64,000 nt of DNA from Dechloromonas hortensis (GTDB lineage Bacteria > Pseudomonadota > Gammaproteobacteria > Burkholderiales > Rhodocyclaceae): NCBI RefSeq assembly GCF_009469765.1, contig NZ_SSSQ01000001.1:434001-498000 (forward strand), read 5' to 3'. This document shows, in pieces, positions 35,497 to 47,180 of the stretch. The translations under genes were made by a program, and so were the position numbers. The stretch's first letter is position 1, and each line of letters begins with the position of its first letter. The notes below the pieces were generated by a model. The model worked only from the letters and a program-made list of their open reading frames with translations. It did no database searches and was not told the DNA's origin.

Positions 35497-37500
35497 TTAC
35501 TCGAACTCGATGATGATCTGGTCCACCGACAGGCTTTCGCCGGCCGCCGCCGAAATCTTCTTCACCTTGCAGTCCTGGTCGGCCTTGAGGATGTTTTCCA
35601 TCTTCATGGCTTCGATCACGGCCAGCTTTTCGCCAGCCTTGACGTCCTGACCGACCTTGACCGCGACTTCGCGGAGCAGGCCAGGCATCGGCGAGAGCAG
35701 GAACTTCGAAAGATCCGGTGCGGCCTTCTCGGGCATCAGGGCCAACAGTTCAGCAGCGCGAGCGCTCATCACCATGAAGTCGGCGCGGGTGCCCCAGTGG
35801 AACAGGCTGTACTTGGTCTTGTGACGTTCGACCTGCAGCGTGAATTCCTCGCCGTTGCAGGTACCGTTGAACAGCGACTCGCCGAGTTTCCAGCTGGACA
35901 GGATCTCGTAGGTCTCGCCCTTGTACTCGACATGGTAGCCGCCGGGAATCGGACGGGCGACCACCAGATGGTTCTCGTTGCCGTTCGGATTGAGGCGGAC
36001 GACGCACCAGTTGTCGCCGACGATGCGCTCATGGCCTTGCAACTGGCCGGTGATCGAAGCGGAACGGTCGGTAAAGGCGCGGTACACATAAGCAGCAACC
36101 GAAACCAGCAGCGCCGGATCATCGTGCGGAACCATCGAGGCGTCGAAGCCCTTCGGGTACTCCTCGGCGATGAAGCCGGTATTGAAATTGCCGGACTGGA
36201 AGCGCGGGTGCTGCATCAGGGCCGCCTGGAACGGGATGTTCGAGGAGATGCCACGGATCACGAAACCGTTCAGCGCGTCACGCATGCGGGAAATCGCCTG
36301 CTCGCGGGTCGCACCGTGCACGATCAGCTTGGCGATCATCGAGTCGTAGAACATCGAGATCTCGCCGCCATCGTAGACGCCGGTATCAACCCGGACCTGG
36401 CCCGGAATCTCGGCCGGCGGCTGGAACTTGACCAGACGACCGGTGGAAGGCAGGAAACCGCGGAACGGGTCTTCGGCATTGATCCGGCATTCCATCGCCC
36501 AGCCGTTGATGGTGACGTCGGCCTGGGCCAGCGGCAGCTTTTCGCCGTAGGCGACGCGTATCATCTGCTCGACCAGGTCGAGGCCGGTGATCAGCTCGGT
36601 GACCGGGTGTTCGACCTGCAGACGGGTGTTCATTTCCAGGAAGTAGAACTCCTTGGTCGCACCGGAGACGACGAATTCGACCGTACCGGCCGATTCGTAA
36701 TTCACCGCGCGGGCCAGGGCCACGGCCTGTTCGCCCATCGCCTTGCGCATCTCGGCGTCGACGAAGGGGCTCGGCGCCTCTTCGATGACCTTCTGGTGAC
36801 GACGCTGGATCGAGCAGTCGCGCTCGTTCAAGTACACGTAGTTGCCGTGCGAATCACCGAGCACCTGGATTTCGATGTGACGCGGCTCGAGCACGTATTT
36901 TTCGATGAAGACGCGGTCGTCGCCGAAGGAGTTGCGGGCTTCATTGACGCAGGAAGAGAAACCTTCGTGCGCTTCGGCATCGTTGAAGGCGACGCGCAGA
37001 CCCTTGCCGCCGCCGCCGGCGGAGGCCTTGATCATCACCGGATAGCCGATGTTCTTGGCAATCGCGACCGCTTCGTCCGGACCGGCGATGGCATCGTTGT
37101 AACCCGGAATGGTGTTGACCTTGGCGGCGATGGCGAGCTTCTTGGACTCGATCTTGTCGCCCATCTTGGCCACCGAGTAGTGCTTCGGACCGATGAACTT
37201 GATGCCTTCTTCTTCCAGGCGACGCGAGAACTCGGCGTTCTCGGACAGAAAGCCGTAGCCAGGGTGGACTGCTTCAGCGCCGGTCTGCTTGCAGGCAGCG
37301 ATGATCTTGTCCATCACCAGGTAGGACTCTTTCGACGCAGCCGGGCCGATACAGACGGCTTCGTCGGCCAGGTCGACATGCAGCGCATCCTTGTCGGCTT
37401 CGGAATAGACGGCGACGGTCTTGATGCCCATCTTGCGGGCGGTCTTGATGACGCGGCAGGCAATTTCACCGCGGTTGGCAATCAGAATCTTCTTGAACAT
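35497..37500 (-). CDS. pccA: Propionyl-CoA carboxylase alpha subunit (biotin carboxylase and biotin carrier)
   Basis: The 667-residue protein has a biotin carboxylase domain (about 1-450; KILIANRGEIACRVI, ATP-binding ASAGGGGKGLRVA, EMNTRLQVEHPVTE), a linker or BT region (about 460-590) and a C-terminal biotinyl domain with EAMKMEN (biotinyl-Lys about residue 633). It carboxylates biotin for transfer by PccB. Its place after mcm, meaB and pccB supports propionyl-CoA over acetyl-CoA or 3-methylcrotonyl-CoA as substrate. It starts 21 bp after pccB and ends at a strong terminator. Confidence 0.95.
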   Translation of the reverse strand: MFKKILIANRGEIACRVIKTARKMGIKTVAVYSEADKDALHVDLADEAVCIGPAASKESYLVMDKIIAACKQTGAEAVHPGYGFLSENAEFSRRLEEEGIKFIGPKHYSVAKMGDKIESKKLAIAAKVNTIPGYNDAIAGPDEAVAIAKNIGYPVMIKASAGGGGKGLRVAFNDAEAHEGFSSCVNEARNSFGDDRVFIEKYVLEPRHIEIQVLGDSHGNYVYLNERDCSIQRRHQKVIEEAPSPFVDAEMRKAMGEQAVALARAVNYESAGTVEFVVSGATKEFYFLEMNTRLQVEHPVTELITGLDLVEQMIRVAYGEKLPLAQADVTINGWAMECRINAEDPFRGFLPSTGRLVKFQPPAEIPGQVRVDTGVYDGGEISMFYDSMIAKLIVHGATREQAISRMRDALNGFVIRGISSNIPFQAALMQHPRFQSGNFNTGFIAEEYPKGFDASMVPHDDPALLVSVAAYVYRAFTDRSASITGQLQGHERIVGDNWCVVRLNPNGNENHLVVARPIPGGYHVEYKGETYEILSSWKLGESLFNGTCNGEEFTLQVERHKTKYSLFHWGTRADFMVMSARAAELLALMPEKAAPDLSKFLLSPMPGLLREVAVKVGQDVKAGEKLAVIEAMKMENILKADQDCKVKKISAAAGESLSVDQIIIEFE

Positions 37501-37521
37501 ATTCCTGTTTCTCCCTGACGC

Positions 37522-39057
<1,536 letters not shown>

Positions 39058-39090
39058 AGAAACTCCCTTAGTGGTTCGGGTAATTTGAAA

Positions 39091-40101
39091 TCAGTGTTTC
39101 AGATAGTCGAGCAGCGCATACGCGGCGGCAGCCGGGGTCGTATGGCCCTGTTCGACGGAGAGAGTCAGCGCCGGCAGGTTTTCCTGCACGCGCGGATGAT
39201 GACGGAAGTGCTGACGCAGGCCGGAATCGATCAATTGCCACATCCAGCTCAGCGACTGGTGCTGGCGCTTGGCGGCGAACTCGCCGGTCGGCTTCAGCGC
39301 CGCCTGGTATTTCTCGATCTGTTCCCAGAAATCGACGATGCCTTCCTTGTGCAGGGCCGACAGCGCGATCACCGGCGGCGCCCAGTTCGGCGACGCCGGG
39401 CGCAGCATGTGCAGCGCGTTGCGCCACTGAGCGCGGACGACTGCGGTCGCCTGGCGGTCGATATCGGCCTTGTTGATGACCACCAGGTCGGCGATCTCGA
39501 CAATACCCTTCTTGATCGCCTGCAGGTCATCGCCGGCATTCGGCAACTGCAGCAGGCAGAACATGTCGACCATGCCGGCCACCGTCGTTTCCGACTGGCC
39601 GACGCCAACCGTCTCGACAATGATCACGTCGAAACCGGCCGCCTCGCAAAGCAACATCGCCTCGCGCGTCTTCTCGGCGACGCCGCCCAGCGAACCGGCC
39701 GACGGGCTGGGCCGGATGAAGGCTTCTTCGCGCTGGCACAACTGCTCCATGCGCGTCTTGTCTCCCAGAATCGAACCGCCGGAGACCGACGACGAGGGGT
39801 CGACGGCGAGCACGGCCAGCTTCTTGCCCTGCTCGATCAGCCAGACGCCGAGCGCCTCGATGAAAGTGGACTTGCCCGCCCCCGGCACGCCGGAGATGCC
39901 GATGCGGATCGCGTTGCCGGTCTTCGGCAACAGCGCGTTCAGCACCTGCTGGGCGCGCTGCTGATGATCATGGCGCGTCGATTCAATCAGCGTAATGGCC
40001 TTGGCCAGCGCGCGGCGCTGACCGGCCAGCATGCCGTCGACCAGCGCCTGATCGGCGGTAGAAAGCGAATGAGCCAACACGGGAGCTTCGCCCAGCTTCA
40101 T
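39091..40101 (-). CDS. meaB: Methylmalonyl-CoA mutase GTPase chaperone MeaB (ArgK)
   Basis: The 336-residue G3E-type GTPase has P-loop GISGVPGAGKSTFIEAL (about 68-84), AVDPSSSVSGGSILGDKTRM, DVIIVETVGVGQSE and NKAD in VVINKADIDRQ. MeaB protects and reactivates the B12-dependent mutase and gates cofactor delivery. It starts 6 bp after the mutase gene and is followed by pccB, giving the full propionate module in one operon. Confidence 0.95.
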   Translation of the reverse strand: MKLGEAPVLAHSLSTADQALVDGMLAGQRRALAKAITLIESTRHDHQQRAQQVLNALLPKTGNAIRIGISGVPGAGKSTFIEALGVWLIEQGKKLAVLAVDPSSSVSGGSILGDKTRMEQLCQREEAFIRPSPSAGSLGGVAEKTREAMLLCEAAGFDVIIVETVGVGQSETTVAGMVDMFCLLQLPNAGDDLQAIKKGIVEIADLVVINKADIDRQATAVVRAQWRNALHMLRPASPNWAPPVIALSALHKEGIVDFWEQIEKYQAALKPTGEFAAKRQHQSLSWMWQLIDSGLRQHFRHHPRVQENLPALTLSVEQGHTTPAAAAYALLDYLKH

Positions 40102-40107
40102 CCGGAC

Positions 40108-42258
40108 TTAGCCGCGGGCCTTGCGGATTTCGGCCAGCACCTTGATCGCCGAATCCTCGATCCGCGTGCCCGGCCCGAAAATGGCCTTGGCCCCGGCGTT
40201 GTACAGGTAATCGTAGTCCTGGGCCGGGATGACACCGCCGGCGAAGACAATGATGTCGTCGGCGCCCTGGGCCTGCAGCGACTTGACCAGCTCCGGCAGC
40301 AGCGTCTTGTGCCCGGCCGCCAGCGAGGAAACGCCGATCGCATGGACATCGTTTTCGATGGCCTGGCGGGCGGCTTCTTCCGGCGTCTGGAACAGCGGCC
40401 CCATGTCGATGTCGAAACCGAGGTCGGCGAAAGCCGTGGCAACAACCTTGGCGCCCCGGTCATGGCCATCCTGCCCGAGCTTGGCGATCATGATGCGCGG
40501 CCGACGGCCTTCTTCCTCGGCGAACTTGGCGATATCGGCCTTGATGCTTTCCCAGCTTTCCTGACCTTCCACGACACCTCCGTACACACCCGAAATGGTC
40601 TGGTTGTTGGCGCGGAAACGACCGAAGACCTTTTCCAGCGCATCCGACACTTCGCCAACCGTGGCGCGCAGGCGCATCGCCTTGACAGTCAGGTCGAGCA
40701 GGTTGCCGTCGCCGGTTTCGGCCGCCTTGGTTAATGCCTCCAGCGCAGCGTTGACCGCAGCAGTGTCGCGCGTCGCACGAATCTGCTTGAGGCGGGCGAC
40801 CTGCGCGTCACGGACGGCGTGGTTGTCGATATCGAGGATGTCGATCGCGTCTTCCTTGGCCAGCTTGTACTTGTTGACGCCGACAATGACGTCCTTGCCC
40901 GAGTCGATGCGCGCCTGCTTGTCGGCGGCGCAGGTTTCGACCTGCATCTTGGCCCAGCCCGATTCGACAGCCTTGGTCATGCCGCCCATCGCCTCGATTT
41001 CCTCGATGATGCTCCAGGCCTTGTCGGCCATGTCCTGGGTCAGCTTTTCCATCATGTAGGAGCCGGCCCACGGATCGACGACGTTGGTGATGTGGGTTTC
41101 TTCCTGGATGATCAGCTGCGTGTTGCGAGCGATGCGCGACGAGAACTCGGTCGGCAGTGCGATCGCTTCATCGAGCGCGTTGGTGTGCAGCGACTGGGTG
41201 CCGCCGAAAACGGCCGCCATCGCCTCGATGGTGGTGCGGACGACGTTGTTGTACGGATCCTGCTCGGTCAGCGACCAGCCGGAAGTCTGGCTGTGCGTGC
41301 GCAGCATCATCGACTTCGGGCTCTTGGCGTTGAACTTGGTCATGATGCGATGCCACAGCAAACGGGCGGCACGCATCTTGGCGATTTCCAGGTAGAAGTT
41401 CATGCCCACCGCCCAGAAGAAGGACAGGCGGCCGGCAAAGGTGTCGACGTCCATGCCGGAAGCGACGCCGGTCCGCACGTATTCCATGCCGTCGGCCAGC
41501 GTGAAGGCGAGTTCGATGGCCTGGTTGGCGCCGGCTTCCTGGATGTGATAGCCGGAAATCGAGATCGAGTTGAACTTCGGCATGTGCTGCGCCGTGTAGC
41601 CGAAAATGTCGGCGATGATCTTCATCGACGGCTTGGGCGGATAAATATAGGTATTCCGCACCATGAACTCTTTGAGAATGTCGTTCTGGATGGTGCCGGA
41701 CAGCTTGTCCTGGCTAACCCCCTGTTCCTCGGCGGCAACGATGTAGCCGGCGAGAATCGGCAGCACGGCGCCGTTCATCGTCATCGAGACGGAAACCTTG
41801 TCGAGCGGAATGCTGTCGAAGAGAATCTTCATGTCTTCAACGGAGTCGATCGCTACGCCGGCCTTGCCGACGTCACCGGTGACGCGGGCATTGTCCGAGT
41901 CGTAACCGCGGTGGGTCGCCAGGTCGAAGGCGACCGAAACACCCTGGCCACCGGCAGCCAGGGCCTTGCGGTAGAAGGCATTGGAAGCTTCGGCGGTGGA
42001 GAAGCCGGCGTACTGGCGGATGGTCCACGGCTTGACGGCATACATCGTCGGCTGCGGGCCGCGCAGGTAGGGCGCGAAGCCGGGCAGGGTGTCGGCAAAA
42101 GCCAGGCCGTCGACGTCCGATTTCGTATAGAGCGGCTTGACGCTCAGGCCTTCCGGGGTATTCCAGTTCAGATTCTTGACGTCGCCACCCGGTGAGTGTT
42201 TCGCGGCGGCCTTTTCCCAGGCATCCAGATTATTGGAATCAAAGAACTTTTCAGACAT
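40108..42258 (-). CDS. mcm: Methylmalonyl-CoA mutase, single-chain
   Basis: This 716-residue enzyme unites the substrate-binding barrel (about 1-560; [39 protein letters not shown]) and the C-terminal B12-binding domain (about 585-710) with the base-off signature [13 protein letters not shown], where His coordinates cobalt. It turns (R)-methylmalonyl-CoA into succinyl-CoA with adenosylcobalamin. It heads the mcm-meaB-pccB-pccA operon, divergent from a GntR-type gene with a palindromic operator between. An epimerase gene is not in the window. The btuB/btuC genes at the right end would supply its cofactor. Confidence 0.97.
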   Translation of the reverse strand: MSEKFFDSNNLDAWEKAAAKHSPGGDVKNLNWNTPEGLSVKPLYTKSDVDGLAFADTLPGFAPYLRGPQPTMYAVKPWTIRQYAGFSTAEASNAFYRKALAAGGQGVSVAFDLATHRGYDSDNARVTGDVGKAGVAIDSVEDMKILFDSIPLDKVSVSMTMNGAVLPILAGYIVAAEEQGVSQDKLSGTIQNDILKEFMVRNTYIYPPKPSMKIIADIFGYTAQHMPKFNSISISGYHIQEAGANQAIELAFTLADGMEYVRTGVASGMDVDTFAGRLSFFWAVGMNFYLEIAKMRAARLLWHRIMTKFNAKSPKSMMLRTHSQTSGWSLTEQDPYNNVVRTTIEAMAAVFGGTQSLHTNALDEAIALPTEFSSRIARNTQLIIQEETHITNVVDPWAGSYMMEKLTQDMADKAWSIIEEIEAMGGMTKAVESGWAKMQVETCAADKQARIDSGKDVIVGVNKYKLAKEDAIDILDIDNHAVRDAQVARLKQIRATRDTAAVNAALEALTKAAETGDGNLLDLTVKAMRLRATVGEVSDALEKVFGRFRANNQTISGVYGGVVEGQESWESIKADIAKFAEEEGRRPRIMIAKLGQDGHDRGAKVVATAFADLGFDIDMGPLFQTPEEAARQAIENDVHAIGVSSLAAGHKTLLPELVKSLQAQGADDIIVFAGGVIPAQDYDYLYNAGAKAIFGPGTRIEDSAIKVLAEIRKARG

Positions 42259-42351
42259 GACACACCCCTCGCTGATTCGATTTTTTCAGGCCGATGATGC
42301 AGAATTCAAAATTCTACGCCTCTGGACCCAGCTTGACATACCAAGCCCAGC

Positions 42352-42381
42352 ATAATACTTTATCCATAATTATGGATGCAA
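42352..42381 (-). promoter_or_regulatory. Promoter and palindromic operator of the propionyl-CoA operon
   Basis: On the minus strand TTGCAT (42381-42376), an 18-base spacer and TATTAT (42357-42352) form a sigma-70-type promoter for mcm. ATCCATAATTATGGAT (42362-42377), a perfect 16-bp palindrome, fills the spacer. On the plus strand TTGACA (42333-42338), 17 bases and TACTTT (42356-42361) could drive the GntR gene, with the palindrome at its start site. This layout suits a repressor controlling both directions. A second inverted repeat, AGAATT-CAA-AATTCT (42301-42315), lies in the mcm leader. Confidence 0.7.
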
Positions 42382-42424
42382 GTCGGCCAAGTACCGGCTT
42401 GCTCAATCACACCACACCGAAAAC

Positions 42425-43093
42425 ATGAACCGTATTGCACCAACCGCGCTTTATCAGGAAGTGGCCGAACGTTTGCGCCAACGCATCTTCGCCCACGAGC
42501 TGACTCCCGGTACCTGGATCGACGAGCAGAAACTCGCCGAACAATACGGTATCTCCCGTACCCCACTGCGCGAAGCGCTCAAGGTGCTCGCCTCGGAAGG
42601 CCTGGTCGAACTGAAACCGCGGCGCGGCTGCTACGTCACCGAAATTTCCCGCCAGGACCTCGACGACATCTTCCCGCTGATGGCCATGCTCGAAGGACGC
42701 TGTGCCGCCGAAGCAGTCAAGGCGGCCAAGACGGCCGACATCGCCGCCCTCAAGAACATCCATGCCGAACTCGAGTCGGCGGCGCGCGAAGGCCGGATCG
42801 ATGCCTTCTTCGAAGCCAACCAGGAGTTCCACCGGAAAATCCAGGAATTGTCGGGTAATCGCTGGCTGCTCTCGGTCATCCAGGACCTGCGCAAGGTGCT
42901 CAAACTGTCGCGCCTGCATTCGCTGTCGCTGGAAGGTCGCCTGCAGCAGTCGCTGGACGAGCATCGCCTGATCATGGCGGCGATGGAATCCGGCGATGCG
43001 GGGCGGGCCGAAAAGGTAATGCATGATCACCTGCTGTCTGGCCGCGAAGCGCTGGCCAAGATCGAAACCTCGACCGGCGGCAAAGCGAGTTAG
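42425..43093 (+). CDS. GntR-family regulator (FCD domain), likely of the propionyl-CoA operon
   Basis: The 222-residue protein has an N-terminal winged helix (about 8-75; TWIDEQKLAEQYGISRTPLR, LVELKPRRGCYVTE) and a C-terminal FCD ligand domain (about 85-210) with metal-site type residues in NQEFHRKIQ and DEHRLIMAA. FCD members usually sense organic acids. It is divergent from mcm, with a 16-bp palindrome in the shared promoter. A ligand such as propionyl-CoA or methylcitrate-related acids is only an inference. A terminator follows. Confidence 0.88.
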   Translation: MNRIAPTALYQEVAERLRQRIFAHELTPGTWIDEQKLAEQYGISRTPLREALKVLASEGLVELKPRRGCYVTEISRQDLDDIFPLMAMLEGRCAAEAVKAAKTADIAALKNIHAELESAAREGRIDAFFEANQEFHRKIQELSGNRWLLSVIQDLRKVLKLSRLHSLSLEGRLQQSLDEHRLIMAAMESGDAGRAEKVMHDHLLSGREALAKIETSTGGKAS

Positions 43094-43102
43094 GCCGCCA
43101 CC

Positions 43103-43135
43103 GGCGCATTCCCGCAGCGATGGGAATGCGCCCTT
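43103..43135 (+). terminator. Terminator after the GntR gene, shared with the convergent transducer gene
   Basis: GGCGCATTCCC (43103-43113) pairs perfectly with GGGAATGCGCC (43122-43132) around an 8-base loop, followed by TTT. It stands between two convergent genes and may act in both directions. Confidence 0.8.
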
Positions 43136-43150
43136 TGACTAGCCAGGCGG

Positions 43151-44434
43151 CTAGCGCATCTGGTTTTCGATGCTGCTGAACAGACGGTCGTAAATGGCGA
43201 CCAGGGCATCGCGGTCGGCACTGCCCTTGACCCACTGCCGGCTCTGCACGGCGGCGATCGCCTCTTTTTCAATTTCCGGCAGGCTGGCGATATTGATTTC
43301 CTCGCCATGCAGGATCGCCGTCACATCGGCCCGCGCCTTCTGGGCCAGGGCGACCAGGCGCATCGAGTCGGACATAGTCTGCGCGCCATTGCCGATCGTG
43401 CCGGACAATGCACCAACCTCGGCGGCAGAAGTGGCGGACACCGTCAGCTTCTGCGAGAACTCGTTGGCGGTGCCCCGGGCCTCCGAAACGGAGTGGCTAA
43501 GTTCGCCGATCTGCGTGGTTGCTGCGGCCATCGAACTGGAAATGGCGGCGATCGCCCCGGCGATTTCCTCGGAAGCCTTCAGCGATTGATCGGCCAGTTT
43601 GCGAACCTCGTCGGCGACCACGGCAAAGCCCCGCCCCGCCTCGCCGGCTCGTGCCGCTTCGATCGCGGCATTCAGCGCCAGCAGATTGGTCTGCTTGGCG
43701 ATGCCATCGATACGGCCGGTCAGGTCGCGGATGGCGTCGGCCTTGTCATTCAGGTCGGCCAGGGCCTGTACCCCGCTTTCGGCCGAATGCTGGGCACCGC
43801 CGAGAGCACCGGACATCCGGTTGGCCGCATCGGCCATCTCGCTGGCGGAATGGGCAAAATCACCCGCCATTGACTCGGAATGCCGGGAATGCACGCCGAC
43901 TTCCTGCAAGGCCGCACCGACGTGCTCGATCGCCATCGACAGACCGCGCTCGGAACGGAGGAAGATTCTTGAGAGCAGCGCCTCCCGGGCAATCGACTCC
44001 TGCGCCACGCTCAATTGGTCGAGCAGGCTTTGCATCTGGGCCAGCACATCCTTGAAAGTGCCGTGCAGGCCGGTCGTTTGCAGGCGACGCCAGTGCCGGC
44101 TCTCGGAAGTTGCGCTCATCGCGCCGAGAATTTCGCGGAAGGTGGTTTCCGTCTGGTCGAGCACCGAGTTCAAATTGACCCGGATTGCCTCCAGCCTGGG
44201 CGAGTTCACGGCATTCGGCATTCTCGCCACCAGCTCGCCCTGACCGACCTTTTGCAGCAAGTTATCGAGATCCGCAAGGGGCCCTTCGGTTTGGCGATCC
44301 GGCCAGAGGATGAGCAGCATGGCCGGAACCAGGCAGAGCGCCGCCGCCCAGGGCGCGTAAAACGCCGCCCCCAGGCCGAGGGCGATCAGGATTACCTGCA
44401 GCATGCGCTTAAAGGGAAAAGACGAGTTCTTCAT
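43151..44434 (-). CDS. Methyl-accepting chemotaxis transducer, Aer-like without PAS domain
   Basis: The 427-residue protein has a short hydrophobic hairpin (about 10-45: [26 protein letters not shown]), a HAMP-like linker and a signalling domain (about 160-370). The latter carries the conserved tip [19 protein letters not shown] and [16 protein letters not shown]. There is no periplasmic sensor. Its first codons overlap the end of the upstream PAS gene by 26 bp, so the two products together equal one Aer receptor. The last 50 residues after the signalling domain form a charged tail of unknown role. Confidence 0.9.
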   Translation of the reverse strand: MKNSSFPFKRMLQVILIALGLGAAFYAPWAAALCLVPAMLLILWPDRQTEGPLADLDNLLQKVGQGELVARMPNAVNSPRLEAIRVNLNSVLDQTETTFREILGAMSATSESRHWRRLQTTGLHGTFKDVLAQMQSLLDQLSVAQESIAREALLSRIFLRSERGLSMAIEHVGAALQEVGVHSRHSESMAGDFAHSASEMADAANRMSGALGGAQHSAESGVQALADLNDKADAIRDLTGRIDGIAKQTNLLALNAAIEAARAGEAGRGFAVVADEVRKLADQSLKASEEIAGAIAAISSSMAAATTQIGELSHSVSEARGTANEFSQKLTVSATSAAEVGALSGTIGNGAQTMSDSMRLVALAQKARADVTAILHGEEINIASLPEIEKEAIAAVQSRQWVKGSADRDALVAIYDRLFSSIENQMR

Positions 44435-44927
44435 AACCCATTCCAGTCTGTTTCAGCAGGTCGAGCAGGACCTGGGTACCGGCGGCAATGGCATCGCGCG
44501 CCCCGGCTGCACGTTCGGCTGCCAGCATCTGCTGGTACACCGGCTCAATTTTGGCGAGAGCGGAACGCTGCGGGCAGCGGCGCACCGAGGTATAGCCGAC
44601 GATGTTGCGCCGCAGGTCGAAATCCGGCGAAATATGGGTAAATACCCAGTAAAAACTGCCGTCCTTGGCCAGGTTCTTGACGTAACCAAAGAACTCCTGC
44701 CCCGACTGGATGGTGTCCCAGGCCAGCTTGAAGGCGGCCCGCGGCATGTCCGGGTGACGAATGATGTTGTGTTGCGAGCCGAGCAATTCGGCCTCGCTGT
44801 AACCGGAAAACTCGATGAAGATCGGATTTCCGTAAGTAATGATGCCCTTGGCGCTGGTTTTCGAGACGATGAAATCATCTTCCCGCATCATGCGTTCGAC
44901 CGTCGTCGGTGCGATTCCGCGTTTCAT
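44409..44927 (-). CDS. Aer-type PAS sensor protein, separate from its transducer
   Basis: The 172-residue soluble protein has one PAS domain (about 15-125) of the Aer class: [54 protein letters not shown] and a Trp-rich core [10 protein letters not shown]. Aer PAS domains bind FAD and sense redox state or O2. A helical extension (about 130-170) follows. An AAGGAGGG ribosome-binding site precedes the ATG. It is translated just ahead of, and overlapping, the transducer gene. No sigma-28 promoter could be identified in 44928-45013. Confidence 0.88.
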   Translation of the reverse strand: MKRGIAPTTVERMMREDDFIVSKTSAKGIITYGNPIFIEFSGYSEAELLGSQHNIIRHPDMPRAAFKLAWDTIQSGQEFFGYVKNLAKDGSFYWVFTHISPDFDLRRNIVGYTSVRRCPQRSALAKIEPVYQQMLAAERAAGARDAIAAGTQVLLDLLKQTGMGYEELVFSL

Positions 44928-45016
44928 TGCTGGCCCTCCTTGAATTCTGCAGCCCTGCCGAAGCAGGCGTCGAATTTACTACACCCGACACGACTTTCGC
45001 CAAGCGATGGCGCAAT

Positions 45017-45051
45017 AAAAAAACCCCGATGACGCCTGTCATCGGGGTTTT
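45017..45051 (-). terminator. Intrinsic terminator of the actP operon
   Basis: AAAACCCCGATGAC (45020-45033) pairs perfectly with GTCATCGGGGTTTT (45038-45051) around GCCT; on the minus strand a run of seven T follows (45023-45017). It closes the DUF485-actP transcript ahead of the PAS gene, which is read in the same direction from its own promoter. Confidence 0.92.
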
Positions 45052-45068
45052 GCGGAGCAACTGGACAA

Positions 45069-46736
45069 TCAGTGGTTGCTGGCCGAGGCGGCACCGTAAC
45101 CGGTCTGTGCCCGGACGTACTGATCTTCGAACGCTTCGATTTCCTGACCGGCGCGCACACTCGAATCCGTCTTCGAGAAGATGTAGGCAAGCAGGAAGGC
45201 AATCGGCATGGCGAACAGCGCCGGCTGCGTGTAGGGGAAGAGCGCTGCCGGATTGTGCAGCACATCGACCCAGACCGACTTCGAGAAGAGCACGAAGAGC
45301 ACAGCGGAAACCAGACCACCGTAGCCGCCGAACAGCGCGCCGCGGGTGGTCAGGCCTTTCCAGTACATGGACAGGATCAGGACCGGGAAGTTGGCAGCGG
45401 CTGCGACGCCGAAAGCCAGACCGACCATGAAGGCGATGTTCTGCTTCTCGAACAGGATGCCGAGAATGATGGCGACGAAGCCGAGGCAGATGGTGGCGAT
45501 CTTCGAAACGCGGATTTCCTTCTCTTCCGAAGCCTGCCCCTTCATGATGACGCGGGCGTACAGGTCATGCGAGATGGCCGAGGCACCGGCCAGCGCCAGA
45601 CCGGAAACCACAGCCAGGATGGTGGCGAAGGCGACCGCGGCCAGGAAACCGAGCAGCATGTTGCCGCCGACCGCCTTGGCCAGGTGCATGGCGACCATGT
45701 TGCCGCCGCCGATCAGCTTGGCGCCGAGCGTGCCACCTTCGAAAAACTCCGGATTCTGGCCGACGATGATGATGCCGCACAGGCCCATGATGAAGATGAC
45801 GTTGAAGAAGTAGGCGACGAAACCGGAGGCGTAGAGCACCGACTTGCGCGCTTCCTTGGCGTCGGTCACCGTGAAGAAGCGCATCAGGATGTGCGGCAGG
45901 CCGGCGGTACCGAACATCAGACCGAGGCCGAGCGAAATGGCGGTGACCGGGTCGGCCAGCAGGCTGCCCGGATACATCAGCTTCGGACCGAGCTTATGGA
46001 CAGCGGTCGCCTTTTCCAGCAAGGTCTGGAACGAGAAGCCGAACTGGCCGAAGGCGAGGAACATGACCAGCGTACCGCCGGCGAGCAGCATGCAGGCCTT
46101 GATGATCTGTACCCAGGTCGTCGCGACCATGCCGCCGAAGGTGACATAGACCATCATCAGGATGCCGACGGCGAAGATGGCGACGTTGTATTCCAGGCCG
46201 AAGAGCAGCTTGATCAGCTGACCGGCACCGACCATCTGGGCGATCAGGTAGAAGCAGACCACGATCAGCGAGGAAATCGCCGCCATGGTGCGCACCTTGC
46301 CCTGGTCGAGGCGGTAGGCGGTGATATCGGAGAAGGTGAACTTGCCGAGATTGCGCAGGCGTTCGGCCATCAGGAACAGGATGATCGGCCAGCCGGCGAA
46401 GAAGGCCAGCATGTAGATGTAGCCGTCGTAACCCTGGCTGTAGACCATGGCGGTCAGACCGAGCAGGGTGGCGGCCGACATGTAGTCGCCGGCAATCGCC
46501 AGACCGTTCTGGAAGCCGGTGATGCCGCCGCCGGCGGTGTAGAAATCGGCGGTCGACTTGGTGCGGCTGGCCGCCCAGTAGGTAATGCCCATCGTCATGA
46601 AGACGAAGATGCAGAACATGATGATGGCGTGCCAGTTGGTCGCCTGCTTTTCAGCGGCGCCCAGCGGATCGCCGGCCGCAACGGCCAGCGCGGAGAGGCT
46701 CAGCAGTCCGAGCGCGGTAATCAGTTGGCGCATCAT
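45069..46736 (-). CDS. actP: Acetate/cation symporter ActP (sodium:solute symporter family)
   Basis: The 555-residue membrane protein has about 13 hydrophobic helices and the SSS-family segments [21 protein letters not shown] and [13 protein letters not shown] near the N-terminus. A cleavable or first hydrophobic segment precedes residue 20. It takes up acetate and related short acids, perhaps propionate, which would fit the nearby propionyl-CoA operon. It overlaps the DUF485 gene by 4 bp, the standard yjcH-actP arrangement. Confidence 0.93.
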   Translation of the reverse strand: MMRQLITALGLLSLSALAVAAGDPLGAAEKQATNWHAIIMFCIFVFMTMGITYWAASRTKSTADFYTAGGGITGFQNGLAIAGDYMSAATLLGLTAMVYSQGYDGYIYMLAFFAGWPIILFLMAERLRNLGKFTFSDITAYRLDQGKVRTMAAISSLIVVCFYLIAQMVGAGQLIKLLFGLEYNVAIFAVGILMMVYVTFGGMVATTWVQIIKACMLLAGGTLVMFLAFGQFGFSFQTLLEKATAVHKLGPKLMYPGSLLADPVTAISLGLGLMFGTAGLPHILMRFFTVTDAKEARKSVLYASGFVAYFFNVIFIMGLCGIIIVGQNPEFFEGGTLGAKLIGGGNMVAMHLAKAVGGNMLLGFLAAVAFATILAVVSGLALAGASAISHDLYARVIMKGQASEEKEIRVSKIATICLGFVAIILGILFEKQNIAFMVGLAFGVAAAANFPVLILSMYWKGLTTRGALFGGYGGLVSAVLFVLFSKSVWVDVLHNPAALFPYTQPALFAMPIAFLLAYIFSKTDSSVRAGQEIEAFEDQYVRAQTGYGAASASNH

Positions 46737-47053
46737 TTCTGCTCCTTCCAGGCTTCCTTGACGATTTCCTGCGTCAAGCTATCGAACTCGGTGTTGGCAC
46801 GCTTCACATACACGGCGGTCAGCACCCAGAAGAAAATGAACATGAACAGTTCGACGGCGACCCCCACCGTCCACATCGAACCTTCAGCAAGCGGCTGGCC
46901 GAGGGATGCCGGATTAAAGGCAACCACCATCACGAAGCCGTAAAACATGGTCAAAACGATAAATGCCAACGTCCAGGCAAAGCGTCCCCGTCGGGCGACG
47001 AGTTCCTGGAACTTCGGGTTGGCCCGCATTCGCTCATACATCGCGCTGCTCAT
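46733..47053 (-). CDS. DUF485 membrane protein (YjcH-like)
   Basis: The 106-residue protein has two membrane helices (about 27-48 and 62-85) and the DUF485 context [20 protein letters not shown]. It lies directly ahead of actP (4-bp overlap). The family is a constant partner of acetate symporters, but its exact role is not known. GGGAGA precedes the ATG. Confidence 0.9.
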   Translation of the reverse strand: MSSAMYERMRANPKFQELVARRGRFAWTLAFIVLTMFYGFVMVVAFNPASLGQPLAEGSMWTVGVAVELFMFIFFWVLTAVYVKRANTEFDSLTQEIVKEAWKEQK

Positions 47054-47105
47054 GGCTTGATCTCCCTAATTAATAATTACCGAAAAAACCGGCGGCAGTA
47101 TTGTA

Positions 47106-47117
47106 TCTTATATAAGA
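47106..47117. promoter_or_regulatory. Palindrome in the divergent actP / enoyl-CoA hydratase promoter region
   Basis: TCTTATATAAGA is a perfect 12-bp palindrome in the AT-rich 124-bp gap between the two divergent genes. On the minus side TACAAT overlaps its edge as a possible -10 for the DUF485-actP operon. On the plus side TATAAT (47147-47152) could serve the hydratase gene. The regulator is unknown. Confidence 0.5.
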
Positions 47118-47180
47118 CATTAACGAATAATGAATTGGGCGCCGCCTATAATGACGGACTTCCCATAATGGATATATGTG

